The notes under the pieces are model-generated. The model was given only the letters and a program-made list of their open reading frames with translations. It did no database searches and was not told the origin of the DNA. From Kiloniellales bacterium (GTDB lineage Bacteria > Pseudomonadota > Alphaproteobacteria > Kiloniellales > JAKSDN01): 33,156 nt of DNA. The position numbers and the translations under genes were made by a program. Location of the stretch: positions 1 to 33,156 of the forward strand of contig JANQLT010000013.1 in the NCBI GenBank assembly GCA_028280455.1, written 5' to 3'. This document shows positions 15,688 to 22,939 of this stretch, in pieces. Within the stretch, counting starts at the first letter, position 1. Every line of letters starts with the position of its first letter.

Positions 15688-15884
15688 ACCCGGGCCCTCC
15701 CCTCGCCGGTGGTGCAGATGCCGAGCAGCCGGTAGGCCGGGCAGTAGCCGATCAAAGCCGTGCCCAAGGGCACCAGGCCGACCAGGCCCCAGAGGCTTTG
15801 CGGGCCGACGAAGATCAGGGCCAAAAGGCCGAGGCCGAGCACGATCCGCAAGGCGCGGTCGAGCGCTCCGACGTTGCGGTTCAT
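15684..15884 (-). CDS. DUF2892 (YgaP-type) small inner-membrane protein
   Basis: This 66-residue protein begins MNRNVGALDRALRIVLGLGL, the standard start of DUF2892, and has two hydrophobic helices (about 13-32 and 36-53). Cysteines flank the second helix end (GYCPAYRLLGICT). The family is linked to rhodanese and sulfur-oxidation genes, and E. coli YgaP carries it as its membrane part. I start it at ATG 15884 because GGGAGGA lies 6 bases upstream; five codons of open frame precede it without support. First gene of the sulfur operon. Whether it moves sulfane sulfur or holds partners at the membrane is not known. Confidence 0.88.
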   Translation of the reverse strand: MNRNVGALDRALRIVLGLGLLALIFVGPQSLWGLVGLVPLGTALIGYCPAYRLLGICTTGEGRARV

Positions 15885-15890
15885 GGGCAA

Positions 15891-15897
15891 TCCTCCC
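15891..15897 (-). promoter_or_regulatory. Ribosome-binding site fixing the DUF2892 start
   Basis: GGGAGGA on the minus strand, 6 bases before ATG 15884. It is the first translation signal of the sulfur operon. Confidence 0.75.
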
Positions 15898-15953
15898 AAC
15901 AGGTGGTTTCCGGGTCGTATCCGCGACGTTAGGCGTCCCGCCCGCCGCGGTCT

Positions 15954-15976
15954 GTGACTAAGTCACGATCTCGTGA
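15954..15976. promoter_or_regulatory. Overlapping inverted repeats upstream of the sulfur operon (operator candidate)
   Basis: Two interlocked dyads: GTGAC-TAA-GTCAC at 15954-15966 and TCACGA-TC-TCGTGA at 15963-15976, sharing the middle TCAC. They lie 70-92 bp upstream of the DUF2892 start, between the operon and the upstream Crp/Fnr gene, and resemble the TGTGA/TCACA half-sites that Crp/Fnr proteins bind, but with shorter spacers. Binding by the adjacent regulator is inference. Confidence 0.55.
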
Positions 15977-16003
15977 TCGCTTCCCGCCGCCGGACCTTGG
16001 CCG

Positions 16004-16675
16004 TCAGTCGGCCGCCGCCAAGGCTTCCAGGCCGGAGCGGTCGAGCAGGGCGATCCGGCCGCGCGACAGCTCGACAAGGCCACGCCGCTGCAGCTCCTTG
16101 AGGTGCCGGCTGACCACCTCGCGCGCCGAGCCGAGCTCGATGGCCAGGTCCTGGTGGGTGCCGGTCACCAGATCCGCGGCGCCGGCCCGCGCGATCAGCT
16201 TCTGGGCCAGCCGCTTGTCGATCCGCTCGAAGGCGACTTCCTCGACGACCTGCATCAGGTCGCCGATGCGTCGGGCATAGTCGGCGAAGACGAAACGCCG
16301 GAAGTCGGGCGAGCGGGCCAGCAGCAGGTCGAAGGCCTCCTGCGGCAGGGCCACCGCCTCGACCGGAGTCTCGGTCTGGCCCTCGGCCGCGTAGCTGTCG
16401 TGGGACAGCAGGCAGGCCGTGGTCATGATGCAGCTCTCGCCGCCCGAGACGCGGTACAGCACGATCTCCCGGCCGCCGGGCGAGACCTGCTGGACCTTGA
16501 CCGTGCCTTCGAGCAGCAGAAGGAAGCTCTCGGCCGCCTGCCCGGGCGCGAAGACCGTCATCCCGGCCGGCAGCGCGACGACCTGCGAGCGGGCCAGCAG
16601 CAGCGCCCGGTCGTCCGCCGACAGCCGCGCCAGCTCCGGAAAGGTCTCCAGCCATGCCGTCTGCGGCTCGGCCAT
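16004..16675 (-). CDS. Crp/Fnr-family transcriptional regulator
   Basis: A 223-residue protein. The N-terminal cyclic-nucleotide-binding-type beta roll spans about 15-125 (FAPGQAAESFLLLLEGTVKV, GGREIVLYRVSGGESC). A dimer helix follows, then a winged helix-turn-helix at about 150-215 (THQDLAIELGSAREVVSRHL, then LKELQRRGLVELSRGRIAL). It lacks the N-terminal cysteine cluster of FNR, so it should not carry an iron-sulfur cluster. Two cysteines (C82 and C88 in ESCIMTTACLL) sit in the sensor domain. It is upstream of, and on the same strand as, the sulfur operon, separated by 119 bp holding inverted repeats, so it is the likely local regulator. The signal is unknown; cysteine-based sulfide or persulfide sensing is only a guess. 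ATG 16675 has GGGAG 9 bases upstream. Confidence 0.92.
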   Translation of the reverse strand: MAEPQTAWLETFPELARLSADDRALLLARSQVVALPAGMTVFAPGQAAESFLLLLEGTVKVQQVSPGGREIVLYRVSGGESCIMTTACLLSHDSYAAEGQTETPVEAVALPQEAFDLLLARSPDFRRFVFADYARRIGDLMQVVEEVAFERIDKRLAQKLIARAGAADLVTGTHQDLAIELGSAREVVSRHLKELQRRGLVELSRGRIALLDRSGLEALAAAD

Positions 16676-16687
16676 GTCGCTCTGCTC

Positions 16688-16751
16688 CCAGGATAGGGCC
16701 GAACGCGCAACGGCTCGGCGCCGAAGCGGCTCGGATCCGAACCTATCCTGG
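16688..16751. promoter_or_regulatory. Perfect 10-bp inverted repeat spaced by 44 bp in the Crp/Fnr gene leader
   Basis: CCAGGATAGG (16688-16697) and CCTATCCTGG (16742-16751) are exact reverse complements. On the minus-strand transcript the second arm runs directly into GGGAG, the ribosome-binding site of the regulator, with two G residues shared. It could be a pair of operator half-sites bridged by a loop, or an RNA stem that hides the ribosome-binding site. Confidence 0.6.
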
Positions 16752-16771
16752 CACAGATCGTCGAATTGGGC

Positions 16772-16785
16772 TTGATCGAGATCAG
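16772..16785. promoter_or_regulatory. FNR/FixK-type box upstream of the Crp/Fnr gene
   Basis: TTGAT-CGAG-ATCAG matches 9 of 10 fixed positions of the TTGAT-N4-ATCAA consensus of the FNR/FixK/DNR group. It lies about 97-110 bp upstream of the Crp/Fnr start and just past the stop of the next gene. It could serve autoregulation or oxygen control. A 14-bp match can occur by chance. Confidence 0.45.
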
Positions 16786-16822
16786 CCGCGCTTGAGGTGG
16801 CCTGGCGGCGCGGGCCGCGCGA

Positions 16823-18781
16823 CTAGCCGGTACGGGCCAGCTTGTAGCTCTCGGCGGAGACCGGCTCTTTGTGCTCGCGGTTGTCGTCCAGCAGCTTGGC
16901 GACCTTGCCCGCCTCCATGGGCGGCGCGAAGTAGTAGCCCTGCACGTAGCGGCAGCCGAGCTGCTTGAGGCACTCGACTTCGCGCGCGGATTCGGCGCCC
17001 TCGGCCACGACGTCCATGCCGAGAACCCCGGCGAGGCTGTTGATGGCCTGGACGACCTTCAGGTCCTCTTCGTCGAGGGCCATGGCGCGGATGAAGGAGC
17101 GGTCGATCTTCAGGACCTGGAAGGGGAACTGGCGCAGGTAGCTGAGGTTCGAATAGCCGGTGCCGAAGTCGTCGATCGCCAGCTCGACGCCGATCTCCTT
17201 CAGCTTGTTCATGACGTTGGAGGTCTTGACCGGATCGATCATCAACAGCGACTCGGTGATCTCGAGCTTCAGGTCGCTCGGCTCGACGCCGGTCGCCTCG
17301 ATGGTCCGCCGCAGGTCGTCGATCAGATCGCCGTCATCGAGCTGGTGGCGGGAGACGTTGATGCTCATGAAGAGCCGGGCATGCGCCGGGGCGTGCCCCT
17401 GCCAGACGCGGAGCTGTCGTGCCGCTTCCCGATGGACCCAGCGGCCGATCGGCACGATGAGCCGGGATTCCTCGGCGATCTGCAGGAAGTCCCCGGGCGT
17501 CAGCAGGCCGCGCTCCGGATGGCGCCAGCGAATCAGGGCTTCGAAGCCGGCAATGCGGTCGAGCTTGAGGTCCATGATCGGCTGGTAGAAGAGCTCGAGC
17601 TGGTCGTCCTCGGCCGTGGCCCGCCGCAGATCCGATTCGAGCTCCAACAGGCCCGCCGTGTTGGACCGCATCGAGACGTCGAACAGCTCGAAACGGCCCT
17701 TGCCGCGGCTCTTGGCATAGGCGAGCGCGGTCGCGGCGTCCTGCAGCATGCTCTCGGCGTTGCAGTAGCCGAGGCTGCTGACGGCGATCCCGGCGCTGAA
17801 CATCGGGTAGACGCTCTGGGCGTTGATCTGCAGCGGCTGGTCGAGCAGCTTCTTCAGCCGCGTGGCGCATTCCAGGGCGGACTTGGCGGCCGAGACGTCC
17901 TCGATCAGGACGCCGAACTCGTCGCCGCCGAGCCGGGCGATGGTATCGCCGGGGCGCACCGAGTCGCGAAGCCGCCGCGCGATGACGCTGAGCACCTCGT
18001 TGCCGGCGCGGTGGCCGAGGCCGTCGTTGACCACGCGGAAGCGGTCGAGGTTGATCACCATGATCGCGAAGGACTTCTCGGCGTCGCGCGTCGTCCGGCC
18101 GATCGAGTGGTTCACGCGGTCGACGAAGAGCTCCCGGTTCGGCAGCTCGGTGAGCCGGTCGTGCATCGCGTTGTGGCGGAGCAGCTGCTCGACGCGCTTG
18201 CGCTCGGCGATCTCGAACTTGAGGCTCTCGTTCGTCTCCAGCAGCTCCTTGGTGCGCTGCCGAATCTTGATCTCGAGCTGATCCTTGGCTTCGGCGAGAG
18301 AGCAACGCGCCTCCCGCAAGGCTGCCAGGTCCTCCTCGTGGCGAATGGCATAGCGGATCGAGCGCTCCAGCAGGCCCGAGGTCAGGGCGCTCTTCTCCAG
18401 ATAGTCGGCCGCGCCGACGCGGGTCGCGGCGATGTCGATCGAGCGGTCCCGGGCGCCGGTCAGCAGGATGTAGGGGACCTTGAATTCCTCGGCGATCGCC
18501 TCGGCGATGAACTCCAGGCCGGTGCGCGTGCCGATGTGGTAGTCGACCAGGCAGACGTCGAAACGGCCGCATCGCAGAGCGTTCAGGCCGTCGCCATAGG
18601 CCGCGGCCCATTCCAGGGAAAAGCTGTTTTCAGGGCAACTACTCAAAACGTCTTGCGTGAGGACGTAGTCGTCCTCGTCATCTTCGATCAATAGGACCCT
18701 GATCTCTTTGTCGGCCATAAAGAGTCTCGGCGAAGATCCGGGCGGCAAGACGAGTTCTGAGCCGGAACCGGAATGAACCAT
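16823..18781 (-). CDS. Response regulator with GGDEF and EAL domains (cyclic-di-GMP turnover)
   Basis: A 652-residue protein. A receiver domain (about 27-145) has acidic residues E33-D35 and phosphoacceptor D80 in CLVDYHIG. A coiled linker spans about 150-200. The diguanylate cyclase domain has an intact RLGGDEF (285-289) and an intact inhibitory RxxD (R276-D279) five residues before it. The phosphodiesterase domain has GFEALIRW (EAL at 414-416), EITESLL, IDDFGTGYSNL and AEGAES. Both catalytic sites look complete, so it could make or break cyclic-di-GMP depending on phosphorylation. No histidine kinase is adjacent. Two starts are possible: ATG 18781, with AGG 7 bases upstream, or ATG 18718 (MADKEIRVLLIEDDEDD), which begins exactly at the receiver domain but has a weak site. 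Confidence 0.95.
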   Translation of the reverse strand: MVHSGSGSELVLPPGSSPRLFMADKEIRVLLIEDDEDDYVLTQDVLSSCPENSFSLEWAAAYGDGLNALRCGRFDVCLVDYHIGTRTGLEFIAEAIAEEFKVPYILLTGARDRSIDIAATRVGAADYLEKSALTSGLLERSIRYAIRHEEDLAALREARCSLAEAKDQLEIKIRQRTKELLETNESLKFEIAERKRVEQLLRHNAMHDRLTELPNRELFVDRVNHSIGRTTRDAEKSFAIMVINLDRFRVVNDGLGHRAGNEVLSVIARRLRDSVRPGDTIARLGGDEFGVLIEDVSAAKSALECATRLKKLLDQPLQINAQSVYPMFSAGIAVSSLGYCNAESMLQDAATALAYAKSRGKGRFELFDVSMRSNTAGLLELESDLRRATAEDDQLELFYQPIMDLKLDRIAGFEALIRWRHPERGLLTPGDFLQIAEESRLIVPIGRWVHREAARQLRVWQGHAPAHARLFMSINVSRHQLDDGDLIDDLRRTIEATGVEPSDLKLEITESLLMIDPVKTSNVMNKLKEIGVELAIDDFGTGYSNLSYLRQFPFQVLKIDRSFIRAMALDEEDLKVVQAINSLAGVLGMDVVAEGAESAREVECLKQLGCRYVQGYYFAPPMEAGKVAKLLDDNREHKEPVSAESYKLARTG

Positions 18782-18934
18782 TTTTTACCTATCAATGATT
18801 AATGCAACGTTTCTACTCTCAAACGGATAGTCGATCGGGCGAAGGGCTTTCCCTTGCATGGGGCAGGAGTCCGCTGGATATCCGCCGGCCGCCGCGCTAG
18901 GTCAGGCGGTCCGTTGCCCAGCCCGGGGAGGCCG
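18782..18934. promoter_or_regulatory. Divergent intergenic region between the GGDEF/EAL and DUF455 genes
   Basis: This 153-bp region is AT-rich next to the GGDEF/EAL start. On the minus strand TTGAGA (18817-18822) and TAATCA (18796-18801), with a 15-bp spacer, form a poor but possible promoter. On the plus side GGGGAGG lies 3 bases before the DUF455 ATG. No clear operator was seen. Confidence 0.35.
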
Positions 18935-19741
18935 ATGACCGACCTGCCGGATAGCCTGACGGCGGCCGCGCGCAGCGTCCTGACGACCGCCGCGCCCGCC
19001 GAGAAGGCCCGCAAGACCGCCGCCTTCGCGGCCGCCCGGCGCCACGGCGGGCTGGCGGCGGTCGGCCAGGCGGCGGCGCCGGAACGCCCGGCCCGGCCGG
19101 AGCGCCCCCTCCTGCAGCCGCCCCGGCAGCTCCCCCGGCGCAAGATCGGCCCGGCCCCGGAAGGCCGGATCGCCCTGCTGCACGCCATCGCCCATATCGA
19201 GCTCAACGCCATAGACCTGGCCTGGGACCTGCTCGCGCGCTTCGCCGTCGAGCTGCCGCCGCGGGCCCGCGACGACTGGCTCCGGGTCGCCGAGGAGGAA
19301 GCCAAGCACTTCAGCCTGCTGAACGGCCGGCTGGCCGACCTCGGCGCCGCCTACGGCGACCTGCCGGCCCACGACGGGCTCTGGCAGGCCGCCCTGGCCA
19401 CCCGTCACGACCTGCTCGCCCGGCTGGCGGTCGTGCCCCTGGTGCTCGAGGCGCGCGGCCTCGACGTGACGCCCGCGATGATCGAGAAGCTCGAGGCCGT
19501 CGGCGACGGCGAAAGCGCCGCCGTCTTGAAAGTCATCTACGCCGAGGAGATCGGCCATGTCGCCATCGGCATGCGCAGCTTCGAGGCGGTCTGCCGGGCC
19601 CGCGGCCTGGAGCCGAAAACGGCTTGGCGGGAGCAGGTACGGCAGCACTTCAAGGGCGCGCTGAAGCCGCCCTTCAACGACGCCGCGCGGCGCGAGGCCG
19701 GCTTCCCGGTCGAGGACTTCGCCGGGCGCGTCGCGCCGTGA
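18935..19741 (+). CDS. DUF455 ferritin-like protein
   Basis: This 268-residue protein has the DUF455 ferritin-like four-helix fold. Probable di-iron ligands are E89 (HIELNAIDLAWD), E122 and H125 (EEEAKHF), E172 (LVLEARGLD), and E205 and H208 (AEEIGHVA), the spacing expected for a carboxylate-bridged diiron site. The family is distantly related to the tRNA hydroxylase MiaE, but its reaction is not established. ATG 18935 is preceded by GGGGAGG; the open frame extends 27 codons further without support. Its stop overlaps the next gene's GTG start (GTGA), so the two are co-translated. The N-terminal 70 residues are alanine/proline/arginine-rich. Confidence 0.88.
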   Translation: MTDLPDSLTAAARSVLTTAAPAEKARKTAAFAAARRHGGLAAVGQAAAPERPARPERPLLQPPRQLPRRKIGPAPEGRIALLHAIAHIELNAIDLAWDLLARFAVELPPRARDDWLRVAEEEAKHFSLLNGRLADLGAAYGDLPAHDGLWQAALATRHDLLARLAVVPLVLEARGLDVTPAMIEKLEAVGDGESAAVLKVIYAEEIGHVAIGMRSFEAVCRARGLEPKTAWREQVRQHFKGALKPPFNDAARREAGFPVEDFAGRVAP

Positions 19742-20787
19742 CCGCCGCCGCCTCGCGCGACGATCTCGCCGAGCGCTTCCAGAGCTTCGCGGCGCGCGAA
19801 TGCCGCGGCGTCTCGCCGCTCTACGAATGTCTGGCCGGCGCCGTCGCCGAGGATCCCGAGTTGCTTGCCTTGGCCGCCCGCGCGCGCCCGGGACAGCCGC
19901 CGCCGAACATGCTCCTCGCGGCCGCGCAGAGCTTGCTGCTGTCCGGGCCGAGCGACGAGCCGCTGGCCCGCTACTATGCGAGCCTCACGCCGGCGCCGCT
20001 GCCGGCGAGCGAGGCCTTCCCGCTCTTCCGCGCTTTCTGCCTCGCGCACCGCGCCGCCCTCGAGGCGCTGCTGGCGCGCCGTTCGGTCAGCACCAACGAG
20101 CCGGCCCGCGCCGCCTGCCTGCTGCCCGCCCTGGCCCGCGCGGCCGAGCGCCTCGGCGAGCCCCTGGCGCTGATCGAGATCGGCGCCAGCGCCGGCCTGC
20201 TGCTGCACTGCGACCGCTACGCCTACGACTACGGCCCGGCCGGCCGGCTCGACCCCGAGACCAGCGGCCCGACCCTCGCCTGCGACCTGCGCGGCGCTCT
20301 GCCTGCCGGCTTCCCGCCCGAGCGCCCGCCGCGCCTCGGCGCGCGCGTCGGCCTCGACCTCGACCCGCTCGACCCAGGCGATCCGGACGACCGGGCCTGG
20401 CTGCAGGCCCTGATCTGGCCCGAGGAACGAGCCCGGCGGGCGCGGCTCGACGACGCGCTAGATCTCGCCCGCGCCCACGGCCCGCGGGTGCTGGCCGGCG
20501 ACGGCATCGCCCTGCTGCTCGAGCAGGCGCGCGCCCTGCCCCCGGGCATGCCCCTCTGCCTGCTGCACGCCTTCACCCTCAACCAGGTACCGGAAGCGGG
20601 GCGCCGTCGCCTCGAGGCCGACTTGCGGACCCTCGGCCGGGAACGACCCACGGCGCGCATCGGCTTCGAATGGCAGGCCGAGCATCCCGCGCCCCTGGTC
20701 TCCCTGACGCTCTACGAGGGTGCGACGCGGCAAGGCCTCGACCTGGCCATCGCCGACGCCCACGGCGCCTGGCTCAGTTTCCTGTGA
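19738..20787 (+). CDS. DUF2332 protein
   Basis: This 349-residue protein matches the DUF2332 family. It has NMLLAAAQSLLL, the block SVSTNEPARAACLLPAL, then LIEIGASAGLLLHCDRYAYDY, which resembles the nucleotide-binding loop of Rossmann methyltransferases. MPLCLLHAFTLNQVP and a C-terminal LYEG follow. The function is not known. The start is GTG 19738, overlapping the DUF455 stop by 4 bases, which fits the beginning of the conserved region (DDLAERFQSFAARECRG). An upstream ATG at 19624 lies inside DUF455 coding sequence and is unlikely. It ends 9 bp from the convergent secreted-protein gene. Confidence 0.87.
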   Translation: MTAAASRDDLAERFQSFAARECRGVSPLYECLAGAVAEDPELLALAARARPGQPPPNMLLAAAQSLLLSGPSDEPLARYYASLTPAPLPASEAFPLFRAFCLAHRAALEALLARRSVSTNEPARAACLLPALARAAERLGEPLALIEIGASAGLLLHCDRYAYDYGPAGRLDPETSGPTLACDLRGALPAGFPPERPPRLGARVGLDLDPLDPGDPDDRAWLQALIWPEERARRARLDDALDLARAHGPRVLAGDGIALLLEQARALPPGMPLCLLHAFTLNQVPEAGRRRLEADLRTLGRERPTARIGFEWQAEHPAPLVSLTLYEGATRQGLDLAIADAHGAWLSFL

Positions 20788-20796
20788 AGCCGCGAC

Positions 20797-21489
20797 TCAG
20801 GGCCCGGCGGATTTCAGCCGGCCGTTGCCTTCCTGGATCTCGCCCGGCGGTGTCAGCACCAGCAGGGCCTCGGCGGGATCGAAGAGATCGGGATCGATCG
20901 CTTGCCGACGGACGTTGCGGCGCATCAGCACGACGTTCTCGAGGATGCCCTCGACCTCCATCTCGCCTTCCAGGCGCATCTCGATGCCGTCGTCGGTGAT
21001 CCAGACCAGCACGTCCATCTCGATCGGCACGTCGCGGCTGCCGCTGATCCGGAAGCGCGTGGTCTCCTCGCCGTCCTCGACCTCCCGGCCCTGCCGCTCG
21101 ATCAGATAGCCCGACTGGATGCGATAGCGCGGCCAGAGGCTGATGTCCTCGAGCGGCAGCGGGATATAGGTGTCGGCGTCCGGCTGCACCAGGTAGGCGG
21201 TGCCCAGGTCGGGCCGCAGAATCGTGATCTGGAAGAGATCGTCGATCGCCATCTCGTGGCGCTCGCGGCCGGTGTCGTGGAAGACCTTGAAGTCGAGGCG
21301 CTCGTCGCCGATCTGCACGACGCCGTCGGCGATGAAGCTCGCGGTCTCGGCCGGCAGCTCCGCCGGCTCCAGCGCCACCGCGGCTCGTATCAGCAATGCG
21401 GCAGATGCGACTATCAAGGCTGCCTGGCCGATCGTGCTGTCGTTGGGTCCAGCTCGCGCCACGCGACTGGCTCCCCACAAGGCCTTCAA
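20797..21489 (-). CDS. Secreted or periplasmic protein of unknown function
   Basis: I do not recognise a named family with confidence. The 230-residue protein has a hydrophobic segment at about 20-38 followed by AVA (37-39), a plausible signal peptide ending near residue 39. The mature part is beta-strand-rich (FIADGVVQIGDERLDFKVFH, TAYLVQPDADTYIPLPLEDI, EMDVLVWITDDGIEMRLEGE). This gives the look of a LolA-like or DUF4412-like open barrel, but this is only a resemblance. TTG 21489 is the start: on the minus strand GGAGG lies 8 bases upstream, and no ATG is available before the hydrophobic segment. It converges on the DUF2332 gene. Confidence 0.7.
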   Translation of the reverse strand: MKALWGASRVARAGPNDSTIGQAALIVASAALLIRAAVALEPAELPAETASFIADGVVQIGDERLDFKVFHDTGRERHEMAIDDLFQITILRPDLGTAYLVQPDADTYIPLPLEDISLWPRYRIQSGYLIERQGREVEDGEETTRFRISGSRDVPIEMDVLVWITDDGIEMRLEGEMEVEGILENVVLMRRNVRRQAIDPDLFDPAEALLVLTPPGEIQEGNGRLKSAGP

Positions 21490-21497
21490 GTCTCAAG

Positions 21498-21502
21498 CCT
21501 CC
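21498..21502 (-). promoter_or_regulatory. Ribosome-binding site supporting a TTG start
   Basis: GGAGG on the minus strand, 8 bases before TTG 21489. It is the reason for accepting the rare start of the secreted-protein gene. Confidence 0.6.
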
Positions 21503-21574
21503 GAGTCTATGCCTCTTGGCGGCAACTGTCCAACTACGCGGCGTCACCGAAAAGTTACGATTTTGCAACGGGAT

Positions 21575-21600
21575 CCGCCACAATCGTCACGTAGTGGCGG
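21575..21600. promoter_or_regulatory. 7-bp inverted repeat in a divergent intergenic region
   Basis: CCGCCAC (21575-21581) and GTGGCGG (21594-21600) pair exactly around 12 bases. The site is 50-75 bp upstream of the DUF482 acyltransferase start and 86 bp from the divergent secreted-protein start. It could be an operator or a leader stem-loop. Confidence 0.4.
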
Positions 21601-21649
21601 GTATTCGGGGCTATCCAATCGGCGCCGGGCGGGCCACACTGACCCCAGC

Positions 21650-22810
21650 ATGCCCGACGGCCGCGAAGCCATTGCCATCCGCATTCTGCAGTCGATCGGC
21701 GAGGTCGAGCCCGAGCAATGGGACGCCTGCGCCGGCGAGGACTGCCCGTTCCTCAGCCATGCCTTCCTCTCGGCCCTAGAGGAAAGCGGCTCGGCCACGC
21801 GCGAAACCGGCTGGCTGCCGCAGCACCTCGCGCTGTTCGACGAGGCCGGCGAGCTCGCCGCCGCGGCGCCGCTCTACCTCAAGGGCCACTCCTACGGCGA
21901 GTACGTCTTCGACTGGTCCTGGGCCCACGCCTACGAGCAGGCCGGCGGCCAGTACTATCCGAAGCTGCAATGCTGCGTGCCTTTCACGCCGGTGACCGGG
22001 CCGCGCCTGCTGCTGCGCCCGGGCGCCGACCGCGCGGCCCTGGCCGACGCTCTGATCGGCGGCATGGCCGAGCTGACCCGGCAGCACGAGGTCTCCTCGC
22101 TGCATGTCACCTTCGGCACCGAGGAGGAATGGCAGCGCTTCGGCGAGGTCGGCTTCCTGCAGCGCGTCGGCGTGCAGTACCACTGGCAAAACCGCGGCTA
22201 CGAGGACTTCGACGGCTTCCTCGGCGCGCTCGCCTCGCGCAAGCGCAAGCAGATCCGCAAGGAACGCAGCAAGGCGCAGGACTCCGGCCTGACCATCCGG
22301 CAGCTCAGCGGCGACGACATCAAGCCCCACCATTGGGACGCCTTCCACCGCTTCTACATCTCGACCTCGGACCGCAAGTGGGGCTCGGCCTACCTGAACC
22401 GCGAGTTCTTCGCGCGGCTCGGCGAGACCATGGCCGACGCGGTGGTCCTGGTCATGGCCGAGGACGAGGGCCGCCCGGTCGCCGGCGCGCTCAACCTGCG
22501 CGGCCGCGACGCGCTCTACGGCCGCAACTGGGGCTGCCTCGGGCGGGTCCGCTTCCTGCACTTCGAGCTCTGCTACTACCAGGCGATCGACTACGCGATC
22601 GCCAACGGCCTGGCCCGCGTCGAGGCCGGCGCGCAGGGCGAGCACAAGATCCAGCGGGGCTACCAGGCGACGCCGACCTACAGCGCCCACCTGATCCGCG
22701 ATCCCGGCCTCAGGCGCGCCGTCGAGCGCTTCCTCGACGAAGAGCGCAACGCCGTGCGCCAGGAGATCGCCTTCCTCGAGGACTTCGAGCCCTTCCGCAA
22801 GGACGGCTAG
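21650..22810 (+). CDS. DUF482/GNAT-fold acyltransferase (FemAB-like, COG3146)
   Basis: This 386-residue protein belongs to the DUF482 family, often named peptidoglycan-biosynthesis or GNAT-family protein. Visible conserved parts are CPFLSHAFLSALEESGSA, LYLKGHSYGEYVFDWSWAHA, FLGALASRKRKQIRKER, FHRFYISTSDRKWG, and the near-C-terminal VEAGAQGEHKIQRGYQ. The family shares the FemAB/GNAT acyltransferase fold; its substrate is not established. ATG 21650 is the first start that fits the conserved N-terminus, although no good ribosome-binding site precedes it. The open frame runs far upstream in frame but without family features. It is followed 129 bp later by the aminotransferase gene. Confidence 0.9.
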   Translation: MPDGREAIAIRILQSIGEVEPEQWDACAGEDCPFLSHAFLSALEESGSATRETGWLPQHLALFDEAGELAAAAPLYLKGHSYGEYVFDWSWAHAYEQAGGQYYPKLQCCVPFTPVTGPRLLLRPGADRAALADALIGGMAELTRQHEVSSLHVTFGTEEEWQRFGEVGFLQRVGVQYHWQNRGYEDFDGFLGALASRKRKQIRKERSKAQDSGLTIRQLSGDDIKPHHWDAFHRFYISTSDRKWGSAYLNREFFARLGETMADAVVLVMAEDEGRPVAGALNLRGRDALYGRNWGCLGRVRFLHFELCYYQAIDYAIANGLARVEAGAQGEHKIQRGYQATPTYSAHLIRDPGLRRAVERFLDEERNAVRQEIAFLEDFEPFRKDG

Positions 22811-22939
22811 AGCGGCGCGAAATCCAAGGCGGCGCCGATCTCTCGCCGCAATCTCGCCATGCCTGTCGGCTTGATGGATAGGAGCCGCTTGCTTACACCA
22901 AGGGGCCAAGCCGGCCGCCTCCCAATCAGGTCACGCTCC

